Assembly: GCA_028279585.1 (NCBI GenBank)
Contig: JANQNL010000174.1
Location: forward strand, 1-32,003
Length of the DNA: 32,003 nucleotides
DNA from: Thermoplasmatota archaeon
Lineage (GTDB): Archaea; Thermoplasmatota; Penumbrarchaeia; JANQNL01
Direction of reading: 5' to 3'
The first letter of the stretch is position 1, and the number at the start of each line of letters is the position of its first letter. Below are positions 7,972 to 16,200 of this stretch, in pieces. The notes under the pieces were generated by a model. It ran no database searches. It saw only the letters and a list, made by a program, of their open reading frames with translations, and was not told where the DNA came from. The translations under genes were made by a program, and so were the position numbers.

Positions 7972-8469
7972 CTATTTCGTCGTACGGGATGGCCGTTCCC
8001 TCCCAGGCCCATTGGCCCAGGCCAGTAGGTAGCGTTCAGTGTCCTCGCCCCTTATATCGCTTTGGGGCCGCTTCGTGGATGTCTCATCCACAGCATTTTC
8101 CAAAGAACGTCCAACGGACATCAAGTATACCGCAGTAGCAGTCGGGGACCTGGACACACCATAGGTACAATGGATGTAGGTCAGCCCTCCTTCCTCGATC
8201 TCGTCCTCAATGAGGTTGACGATGGTCTCGAAGCTTTCCGGTTCGTGGGGGCCAGTGGGTAGTAATGGAAGGTGATGATACTTCATTCCGATCCTCTCCC
8301 ATTCACTGGCCGTTCCATCCCAGACCTCCTTCTTCTGCCGAAGGTCGATGACCTGGGTCACCCCTATCTCTTTGAGATGATCCATTTCGACACCACAGGG
8401 TGCCCTACCAAGGAGCAGATCGTCCGTGATGGGTGAGATCCAATCTGCAAGTTCGTCATTGATTGTCAT
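7972..8469 (-). CDS. Dual-specificity protein phosphatase-like protein
   Basis: This 165-residue protein has the Cys-dependent phosphatase signature HCTYGVSRS, with Cys101 as nucleophile and Arg107 in the phosphate loop. An upstream IDLR segment is typical of DSP/PTP folds. The general-acid loop region (LPLLPTGPHEPE) has no obvious Asp, so the catalytic acid is unclear. The ATG at 8469 is chosen because it gives MTINDELADW and overlaps the helicase gene end by 14 nt, suggesting translational coupling; the longer frame to 8511 would overlap more. It probably dephosphorylates a protein or small phospho-substrate in the cytoplasm. The substrate is unknown. Confidence 0.85.
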   Translation of the reverse strand: MTINDELADWISPITDDLLLGRAPCGVEMDHLKEIGVTQVIDLRQKKEVWDGTASEWERIGMKYHHLPLLPTGPHEPESFETIVNLIEDEIEEGGLTYIHCTYGVSRSPTATAVYLMSVGRSLENAVDETSTKRPQSDIRGEDTERYLLAWANGPGRERPSRTTK

Positions 8470-10552
8470 CCTGGTACCCATGCGTTTGTGGGGAATAAAG
8501 CTTTTCAGCACTGACGAACTCGTCCGGGACCTCGATGGTGTGTGCCGTCGGGTTCTCGAAGAACTCCTTGAGCTGTGCGCCTGGCTCCATAGTTGGTTCG
8601 AGCATTCCGAGATACCGCTTTAAAGGCATAGCCCGCCTGTCCAGGATGACCGCTACACCCCTATCGGTCTCGGTCCTCTGTATCCTTCCAATGGCCTGTA
8701 GCATGCGTCTGACCGCAGGGGCAGAGACAGTGAACTCCCAACCACGCCCGAACTTTCGGTCATAGTAAAGTTGCAGGGACTGTTGTTTCGCTGTAGGCTT
8801 CGGGTACGGTATGCCCACAATGACAACGACCTCCAGAGCATCGCCTGGAAAGTCCAGTCCCTCTGATACCCTTCCCCCCATCACAGACATCAGAACCGGT
8901 GCGAACTTGTCCTTTTTGAACACGTTCACAGCATCCATGAGCTTCCGCTGGTCCAGGCCTCTACCATCTGTGTATACCTGCCTACCGAAACCCACAAAGC
9001 TTTCCAGCCCGGACTCGAGCATCCGGTCCATCATCGAGTAGCTTGAAAAGAAAACGGCCGAGGACTTCTCTGACGCATCCAGGACCTCCACGAGCCTGTC
9101 GAAGAGCCTGGGGAACATTTCCTTGTCGGTCCGCATGTCATCATACTTCGTGGTGACGTCCTCCACACAAAGCCTGAGGAGGTTGTTCTTCGGGAAGGGC
9201 GAGGGGAACTCCTCCACCTCCACCTTCCGCTTGAACCCGATACTTGCCACATACTCGTCCATGGGCTGGAGGGTACCGGACATATGGATCGTGGCCCAGT
9301 GCTCGTCGACGATCTTGGTGATCTCTGAAGGGTCCAGGCAGAACGCCTCAAGCTCTGGCCTTTCCTCACCCTGAGAAATGTCAATGAGCCTGACGTACGG
9401 GCCGTCCGAGACGTCCTCCCAGTTCATCAGGAACACGGACATAGAGTATGCGTAGGACCGCATGAGCTTGCCCTGGTCCCGTTTCTCGTTGCGGACCATC
9501 TCTCCGAACGCCTTGGCATCCGCGATGACCCTGTCGAGCCTCGTGCTCGTACAAGAGAGCGCGGACATGATGTCCGTGTTCAGATCTCCTGATGGAACGA
9601 GCGCATCCTCTTGCATGGGCTCAACGATGTACTCGTTCCTCAATGCAAAGAACGCTTTCGAAACTCCTTCAGCCAGACCCGCCACCGTGGTCGTATCCCC
9701 CAGCCGTTTATCGCCATAGTCCTGGGCTTCCTTGTAGACATGCTCGATGGTTCCCAATGTTAGATGGAAGCTCGCAAGGTCACGGGCATAGTCAGGCAGA
9801 TTATGAGCCTCATCCACGATGAGGATGCACGAGTCCGCGGACGCCCCCATCATCTCGAAGAGCCTCTGCCGCATGAACGGCTGGAACGCCCAGATGTAAG
9901 GAAGGACCACGAGGTCCGCGTGCTTCAGAAGCATTCTGGTCATTTCGTAGGGACAGACCCTGTTGGCCTGGCACTTACGGAACAGCTCCTCGGCGGTAGG
10001 CAAGTATTCGAGCGCCCAATCCTTGATCTCCTCCACCTCTTCCCCCCCAGCCAGAAGCCTTGCGAAGTACGGGCATCCCTTGGCCTGGATGAACTCGTCC
10101 ATGGCAGGGTCTGCAGGCGAGTCTGGAGGCCCCATGGCGATGGCTGCCATCCGATCCTGCGTCTTCCGCTTCCGATCGGAACATAGCCTGGACAGCTCCT
10201 CTGGGGTACCGTCCGGAATGTCTGGCTCGTCCCTTCCCAGCATGCACATGGAACTGCGTCCCTGCACTCCGATGGCGAAGAACTTGAACGCCCCGGCCAT
10301 CATCTCCTTGAGCTTCCGGGACTCCGTGATGACCTGGACCTGCTGACTGTTCGTATGGGTGGTGTAGATGACCTTGAGCCCGTTCTTCAGGGCGAACTCA
10401 ACAGAGGGCGTGACCGTGGTGATGGTCTTGCCTGTGCCTGTGCCTGACTCCATTACTAGGTGGTACTTCTGCTCCAGAGCTTTGAGCGTCTTGTCCACGA
10501 TGTCCTTTTGGTGTGGACGGTATGGGTAGGGGAAGAACGAGGCCTCACGCAT
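8456..10552 (-). CDS. XPD/Rad3-type Fe-S DNA helicase (superfamily 2)
   Basis: This 698-residue helicase has Walker A GTGTGKT (37-43), DEAH in LIVDEAHNLPD, motif V in GGRVSEGLDFPGD and motif VI in QAIGRIQRTETDRG. The Fe-S domain is marked by cysteines 103, 124, 160, 194 and 200, with GRSSMC, GCPYF and VCPYE contexts as in XPD/DinG proteins. Family members are 5'-3' DNA helicases in repair or transcription. ATG 10552 is chosen because a TATA box is centred 26 nt upstream (leaderless); ATG 10564 is the alternative. It overlaps the phosphatase gene by 14 nt. XPD versus DinG-like cannot be fully separated by eye; length and architecture favour archaeal XPD. Confidence 0.92.
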   Translation of the reverse strand: MREASFFPYPYRPHQKDIVDKTLKALEQKYHLVMESGTGTGKTITTVTPSVEFALKNGLKVIYTTHTNSQQVQVITESRKLKEMMAGAFKFFAIGVQGRSSMCMLGRDEPDIPDGTPEELSRLCSDRKRKTQDRMAAIAMGPPDSPADPAMDEFIQAKGCPYFARLLAGGEEVEEIKDWALEYLPTAEELFRKCQANRVCPYEMTRMLLKHADLVVLPYIWAFQPFMRQRLFEMMGASADSCILIVDEAHNLPDYARDLASFHLTLGTIEHVYKEAQDYGDKRLGDTTTVAGLAEGVSKAFFALRNEYIVEPMQEDALVPSGDLNTDIMSALSCTSTRLDRVIADAKAFGEMVRNEKRDQGKLMRSYAYSMSVFLMNWEDVSDGPYVRLIDISQGEERPELEAFCLDPSEITKIVDEHWATIHMSGTLQPMDEYVASIGFKRKVEVEEFPSPFPKNNLLRLCVEDVTTKYDDMRTDKEMFPRLFDRLVEVLDASEKSSAVFFSSYSMMDRMLESGLESFVGFGRQVYTDGRGLDQRKLMDAVNVFKKDKFAPVLMSVMGGRVSEGLDFPGDALEVVVIVGIPYPKPTAKQQSLQLYYDRKFGRGWEFTVSAPAVRRMLQAIGRIQRTETDRGVAVILDRRAMPLKRYLGMLEPTMEPGAQLKEFFENPTAHTIEVPDEFVSAEKLYSPQTHGYQDDNQ

Positions 10553-10574
10553 CAGGCGAAGCATAAGCTGGGGG

Positions 10575-10581
10575 GTATATG
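10575..10581 (-). promoter_or_regulatory. TATA box for the helicase-phosphatase transcript
   Basis: The minus strand reads CATATAC, centred at 10578, 26 nt before ATG 10552, predicting a leaderless transcript. Confidence 0.45.
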
Positions 10582-10626
10582 AATGGTAACGGGGGGGTAG
10601 AGTGAAAGTGGCAATGTGGACTGGAA

Positions 10627-10722
10627 GGTCCCAAACTTACAGGGAAGAATTGTCCCATCGATCGATTTTTATGTATCCAAGCAGAGATGTATGGGACAAC
10701 CGCTCTTCTTCCGTTTGGGACC
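10627..10722. repeat. Long stem of three perfect inverted-repeat segments with offset bulges
   Basis: GGTCCCAAAC (10627-10636) pairs with GTTTGGGACC (10713-10722). GGAAGAA (10643-10649) pairs with TTCTTCC (10706-10712). TTGTCCCAT (10650-10658) pairs with ATGGGACAA (10691-10699). A 6-nt bulge lies on the left between the first two helices and a 6-nt bulge on the right between the last two; the apical loop is 32 nt. This gives 26 perfect pairs. It sits in the 332-nt gene-free stretch 10553-10884 between divergent genes. It may be a structured RNA or a DNA element; no family is recognised. Confidence 0.65.
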
Positions 10723-10802
10723 TGGAGGGTCGCGTTGGCACTCCAACCGATCGAGCGACAGCCGGGGGTGATTGGAAGAGAGCTAACATCATTTTCCAGG
10801 TT

Positions 10803-10818
10803 TTCGTCATATGACGAA
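10803..10818. promoter_or_regulatory. 16-bp perfect palindrome, possible operator
   Basis: TTCGTCATATGACGAA reads the same on both strands. It lies about 70 nt before the predicted start of the orphan membrane gene at 10885 and is the sort of site a dimeric regulator binds. No regulator is encoded nearby. Confidence 0.4.
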
Positions 10819-10884
10819 TTCCACAGTCGTCGTTCACCGGAAAGCAAATAACCTCGCACTCCAACGTAAGTGTGAGAGGTTGGT

Positions 10885-11553
10885 ATGGATTACAGGCTAA
10901 GGCTGTTCCTGACCACTGGTAGTGCTTTTGGCATCCTTGCAGGCACTATATTCGGGATACCGATGGGCATCTCTGGATCACTATTGGTTGCAGATCTCCT
11001 GAACATCAAGGCTAGCATCGCAAACCTCTGGGCCCCTTTCCTCCTATTGCTCATTGGAACGATCCTTTTCACTGGTACAGCAGCAGGTGCAGGTATTACG
11101 ATCTGGTCATGGGTCACTGTAGAAAAGCGCATCAGGGAAGGGAAGATCTCTCGAAATGAGTTCGATGGCAGGGTCCATCAAAGACGAAAGATAACAGTCC
11201 CTTTCAGTCAGAAGGTTGCATACGGACATTGTAAGGATGCTCTTCGTACACTGGATAGAAGTATTACCTTTGATGAAGAAGTTCCATATGAACAGATGAC
11301 CGGAACAACCTCATTCTCCTTTGATTCGTTCGGTGAGGTCATATCGATCAAGGTTAAGAAGAATGGAAAGAAGACATCCAAGGTCCATATCTCCAGCCGT
11401 CCGAAGGTCAGCTCCACAGTGGCTGATTATGGAAAGAACCTTTCAAATGTGAACATAATTTGTGAGTATCTTGGTCAGACGGACCCTTCACAGAAGAACG
11501 CACCTGCCCTCAGCAAGAAAACTCCTTTGAAGCCTACTTACCTAACAGAATGA
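10885..11553 (+). CDS. Hypothetical membrane protein (222 aa)
   Basis: Two hydrophobic helices (about residues 8-36 and 48-75) are rich in Gly and Ala. A basic linker (VEKRIREGKIS) and a cytoplasmic beta-rich domain of about 120 residues follow, with a Lys/Ser/Pro tail. I recognise no family. Codon third positions are visibly more A/T-rich than in neighbouring genes, suggesting a fast-evolving or acquired gene. The start is ATG 10885, preceded by GAGAGG and a weak TATA-like CAAATAAC near 10848. It converges on the PKD/CARDB protein gene, whose stop is only 10 nt away. Confidence 0.65.
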   Translation: MDYRLRLFLTTGSAFGILAGTIFGIPMGISGSLLVADLLNIKASIANLWAPFLLLLIGTILFTGTAAGAGITIWSWVTVEKRIREGKISRNEFDGRVHQRRKITVPFSQKVAYGHCKDALRTLDRSITFDEEVPYEQMTGTTSFSFDSFGEVISIKVKKNGKKTSKVHISSRPKVSSTVADYGKNLSNVNIICEYLGQTDPSQKNAPALSKKTPLKPTYLTE

Positions 11554-11563
11554 TAGTGGGGGC

Positions 11564-13195
11564 TCACTTCTTTTTCTTCTTCCCCTTCTTGTCCTTTTTC
11601 TTCTTCTTTGGAGGTTCCGCCTCCTCCTCCCCCTCCATCAGAGGTTCCTCCCCATCGCCCTCCTCCTTCTTCGCCTCTTCTCTCTCTCCCTGATCGTCCT
11701 CTTCCTCCTCCTCCAGCTCTTCAAGATCGTCCAGGTCTTCCTCATCCCCCATCTCCCGAAGCGTGTCCTTCTTCTTCTGCGATTTCCGCAGCGCGATCAC
11801 CGCGATGACCACGAGCAGAATGATGAGCAGCACACCGATGAACACCCTGGCACTGTCCCACATGGTCTCCTCCTCCCCCTCCACCGTGACCGTAGCGGTG
11901 TCCACACCGGTCTCGCTCTCGGAGCCTGGGATGTTGTCGTCCGGGTCCATCCTGACGATGAAGAAGAACGTCCCGCTCTTTTCGGGTGTGAAGTTGATGG
12001 TGACGCTCTTGGTCTCGTCTTCTTCGAGCCCATCCACGATATACCCTCTGGCGACCTCTTCATCATCAAGGTAGATCGCGATAGGGATATCCTCATCCCA
12101 ATCGTAGCCGAGGTTGGTGACAGTGAAGGTGACCATGGCCTCCTCGCCCTTCTTCAGCTCGGAAGGTTCAGTGTCAAAAGAAGAGGACTCGATGCGCAGG
12201 TCCGGGCCCTCGACGAAGATGAAGATCGAGGTCTTGCCCTCATTGCCGAAGGCGTCCCTTGCCCAGAGCGTCACTTCATACTGACCAGGTTGGTCGAACA
12301 GGTCCCTTGCAATGATGGTCTCGTCGGTCTGGTAGTACTCCATCTCGTACTCTGGATCGTTCCTGTCGGCCAGGTCAAGGATCCTCCACTTATAGTCCAA
12401 GGAGTCAGAGCTGTTATCCTCTCCAACGATATCGTAGGAGTCGGATGCGTCCAGGATGACGTCTTGGTGGATGTGGAAATCGTTAGAGGCCACAGCTACA
12501 CCAGAGATGTCCTTGAGCGAGATCACTGGCACTGGAGCCACAGTATCGTAGACGATGACGTCCAGGAACATCGTGGATGTCTTACCCGCAGCATCCTCGA
12601 CGGTGAGTGTAAGGTTGTAGACACCTGGGAAGTAGAATGTCCTGGCGATCTCCAGGTTCTCTACTGGGTCCTCGTCATCCCAGTCCCAGGTATACTTCGT
12701 TACAAGCGTATCATCTGTAGACTTGGAGGCGTTGAAGTATATGACCTCGCCCTGCTCGGCATACGTCCACTGGGTTACATTGTAGCCTGATGCGGTCATA
12801 TCAGCAACAGGGTCCTCCTGGTCAAAGACGATGAACACCGTATGAGTGTCATTGGCACCAGTGTCATTGGTGACCATGAGCGTTACGTCGAAGCTCGTGC
12901 CGTTCGTGATGTCCACAGTGATGGTCTCGTTGTTGACATATAGTGGACCAGGCAGGGTCCAGTTGTAGTCTGTGATAGTGCCATTCCCACCGCTGGAGAG
13001 CGAGGCGTTCATGGTCACCGCCATTTTCGAGTCTGCGACCCACTGGTCTGAAGCGATCATGTACAGCTTATCGGAGCCCTCGATGGAGATCACAGCCTCG
13101 GTCAGGTTCTCCTCTGCAGCAGACGTGCTCGTGAGTATGACCATTGGTATGATCAGAAGCAGCAGGGCCGTGAATGCCAGATAGCGGGTTCGCAC
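11564..13195 (-). CDS. Surface protein with PKD-like and CARDB-like domains, C-terminal anchor and charged tail
   Basis: The 543-residue product has a signal peptide (about residues 1-27). At least three Ig-like/PKD-type domains follow (TYTWDWDDEDP and GVYNLTLTVED are PKD signatures), then a CARDB-like domain (DLRIESSSFDTEPSELKKGEE). One membrane helix (about 440-460) precedes a cytoplasmic tail of about 80 residues that is first Glu/Asp-rich and then almost pure Lys. Many NxS/T sequons fit glycosylated archaeal surface proteins. GTG 13195 is the start, with GGAGTGAT just upstream and a TATA box at 13236-13247. It lies downstream of the C25 protease gene on the same strand but has its own promoter. 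It probably acts as an adhesin or cell-envelope scaffold. Confidence 0.8.
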   Translation of the reverse strand: MRTRYLAFTALLLLIIPMVILTSTSAAEENLTEAVISIEGSDKLYMIASDQWVADSKMAVTMNASLSSGGNGTITDYNWTLPGPLYVNNETITVDITNGTSFDVTLMVTNDTGANDTHTVFIVFDQEDPVADMTASGYNVTQWTYAEQGEVIYFNASKSTDDTLVTKYTWDWDDEDPVENLEIARTFYFPGVYNLTLTVEDAAGKTSTMFLDVIVYDTVAPVPVISLKDISGVAVASNDFHIHQDVILDASDSYDIVGEDNSSDSLDYKWRILDLADRNDPEYEMEYYQTDETIIARDLFDQPGQYEVTLWARDAFGNEGKTSIFIFVEGPDLRIESSSFDTEPSELKKGEEAMVTFTVTNLGYDWDEDIPIAIYLDDEEVARGYIVDGLEEDETKSVTINFTPEKSGTFFFIVRMDPDDNIPGSESETGVDTATVTVEGEEETMWDSARVFIGVLLIILLVVIAVIALRKSQKKKDTLREMGDEEDLDDLEELEEEEEDDQGEREEAKKEEGDGEEPLMEGEEEAEPPKKKKKDKKGKKKKK

Positions 13196-13235
13196 GATAT
13201 CACTCCAGTATCGTCTGGTTGAAGATATTACAGCT

Positions 13236-13247
13236 AGAATATATTCT
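13236..13247 (-). promoter_or_regulatory. TATA-containing 12-bp palindrome upstream of the PKD/CARDB gene
   Basis: AGAATATATTCT is a perfect palindrome containing a TATA core. Its spacing predicts a start near 13215 and a leader of about 20 nt carrying the ribosome-binding site GGAGTGAT (13199-13206). Confidence 0.5.
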
Positions 13248-13275
13248 TATTGTAAGTGCCTTAACTCCAAGAGTC

Positions 13276-13292
13276 CTCTCCGGCCTGGAGAG
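13276..13292 (-). terminator. Short hairpin after the C25 protease stop codon
   Basis: CTCTCC (13276-13281) pairs with GGAGAG (13287-13292) around a 5-nt loop, immediately after the stop of the protease gene (TGA at 13294-13296, minus strand). It is a terminator candidate; no long T-run follows. Confidence 0.35.
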
Positions 13293-13293
13293 T

Positions 13294-16200
13294 TCAGTCA
13301 AAATCTAGATCGTCTAGCTCATCCAGCTCGTCGAAGTCAATATCATCCCCACCGTCGTCCTCATCGAAGTCGACATCATCCTCGTCCCAATCCATTTCTT
13401 CTAGCTCTTGTAGCTCCTCCTCTGGCTCGGCGGCGGTCTGCTGTGGAGCTGGTGGAGGGAACGGAGGCATGTTCTGTGGAGGTGGCGGTGGTGGCCTGTA
13501 GCTTGGGGGTGGTGGAGGTAGCTGTCCCTTCTTCGGTGGTGGCAGTGGTGGAAGTGGAGCTTTTTCGGGTTCCTCCTCCAATGCTTCCTCCTCCTGCTCA
13601 CCCTGCCCCATCTTCTTCACCACTACGACGATGACCAGCACGACGGCCATGATCACGATGACTATAGCGATGATAAGCAGCAGCAAGAAGGTCATGGTCT
13701 CGCCCCTCTTGGTCGACCCAGTGTTCTCATATTCCCCACCGGAACCTCCATTCTGACCACCAGGTCCGGACGTATCCTTTGCCTTCACATGCACCCATGT
13801 GTAGGCAGTGGCCTTGTTACCAGCCTCGTCACGGACCGTGAGCGTGATGGAATAGTTACCGAGCCTGTCGAAGTAGAACTCTATCTCCTGTCCATCCATC
13901 TTCACCACGTTGCCATCAACTAGGAACTTCCATTCGTAGCTGGCGACGCCAATGTTATCCGAAGCTGTGGCCGTAAGCGTGACAAAGGTCTCTGGCTCAA
14001 CGGTCTGTCCAGGTCCTGCATCAGCAGTTGGTGGTGTGGAATCGACCACAGTGATATCGATAGTATCTGTTCCAACATTACCAGCCGCGTCGGTGACGGT
14101 CAGCGTGATCTCATACACGCCGATCTCGGTGAAGGAGACCTCAGCCTCCTCTGTGCTGATGGTCTGGTCTGGATCATAGCTCCACTCGAAGCTGACGATG
14201 CCGACATTATCCCATGAACCCGAAGCATCCAGCTCTACAAGCGCTCCCTGGTCGACCTCAACATCCTCACCCGCATCAGCGATCGGTGCTGTGATGTCCA
14301 GGACCTTCACGACGAACGTGTCATTGGCAGAGTTGCCTGCAGCATCTGTCACGGTGAGCATCACCGTGAACTCCCCAACGTCCGGGAAGCTGTAGGTGGC
14401 AGTCTCGCCGGTCGCGATAACCCCCGATGCAATGCTCCACTCGTAGGTGACGATGCCCACATTGTCAGTGGAACCACTTCCATCCAGGTTCACCTCGGTG
14501 AACTGGTCGATCTCCATGTCATCCCCAACCAGTGGCATCGGTGCGGTGATATCAAGCACAGTAACTGTGAACGTCGTTTCAGCAGTGTTCCCTTCAGCAT
14601 CCATGATCTGGAGGGTGACAGGATAGACACCCACATCATCGAACGTGAACGTCTTTGTCTCCCCTTCCAATACCTGCGAACCACCGTAGTCGAAGCTCCA
14701 GGTCCAGTTGGTCACGGCAACGTTATCCACACACGATGTCCCATCAAAGGTCACCATGGTATGCTGGTCGACCACCTGGTCCTCTATGCCATCAATCACC
14801 GGCACTGTGATGTCTTCAACGGTAACAGTCAGCATATCCGTTGCCGAATTTCCTCGAGCATCCGAAACAGTTAGCGTGACATCATACTCCCCAGCGTCAT
14901 CGAAGGTGAACACCAGATCCCTTGTGTAGAACTCCATTGCTCGAGCACCGTAGTCGAAGCTCCAGCTCCAGTTCGTGACGGCGACGTTGTCAGAGCAGTT
15001 GGTCCCAGCGATCGTGACCTCGGTATGCTGGTCGACCACCACATCGTCACCAAGCTCCAGGATCGGGTCAGTAATGTCCAGGACGGTCACGGTCATCACA
15101 TCGCTATCAAGGTTGAGAGCAGTATCGCGAACGATCAAGGTAACCTCGTACTCTCCAACATCGTCGAAAGTGAACGAAGGGGAGGTCCCTGTCAATCGCT
15201 GGTTCGAACCACCATAGTGGAACTCCCAGGCTAAGTCATGAATGGCCACATTGTCCGAGGACCCGCTGCCATCAAAGGTGACCTCAGTATGCTGGTCCAC
15301 CTCCTGGTCATTGCCAGCATCGGCCACTGGTGGAATGTTCTCCAGAACCGATAGCTCCACAGGGATCATGAGCGAACCCTTGTCCGGGTCGTTGTTGCAC
15401 AGACTGATGTTCGTCTTGTATGTCCCCACGTTCATGTCGTAGGTGTCGATGATGAGCTTAACGTTCCTCTGGGATTTTCCTTCCAACCTTCCTGCAGAGT
15501 TCTGGCTCCTCAACCAGAAGTGAGGATCAAGGTTCTCCACCACGATAAGGTCCAGGAGGAAATCGTCGTATCCATCCTGTGATCCTGTGGCGTAGAACCT
15601 GAACTTGAAGTCCTTGTGAAGAGCGTCAGCAGGTAATGTGATGTTCTCATACCTGAAGTAAAGCTCCTCTTCCCAGGAACCGTCCTCTGTCCATAACTGC
15701 TGCCAGCTGGTCTGGTTATCAAGATATTCAAGGAAGATATGGTCATCAGGTTCTGGCCTGTCTCCACCACCGCCACGCTGCCAGTAGAAAGCGATACCAG
15801 CCTTGGTATGTGCGGACAGGTTGACCGGTGCGGATGTGATGGAGTCAGTGTTGGTCAGAGACATGGAATATTTCGGTGTAGGCGGACAGATGCCGAGCGT
15901 TCCAATGGTCGGTGTTCCTGCAGAGGCAGACCATCTGTCTGTGTCCAGAGTAGTAGATGAGAAGTCCTCGATATAGGTAGCATTGCACATCAGATCGTAG
16001 TTCAATGACCCGTTTCCGGAGTTCCCTACGGTCAAGGTCGCCGTAGATATCTCGTCCTTTCTGGCCGTAAGCTGAAGCGGCTCTGGAAGGTACCACACCG
16101 ATGGTTCCCCATCTATCCTGGCCACCTCGTAGAGGACGTTGTTGTAGGTGATGTTCTCGTTGGTCACAGGCTGTATCTCCACACCCATCGGGACCCAACC

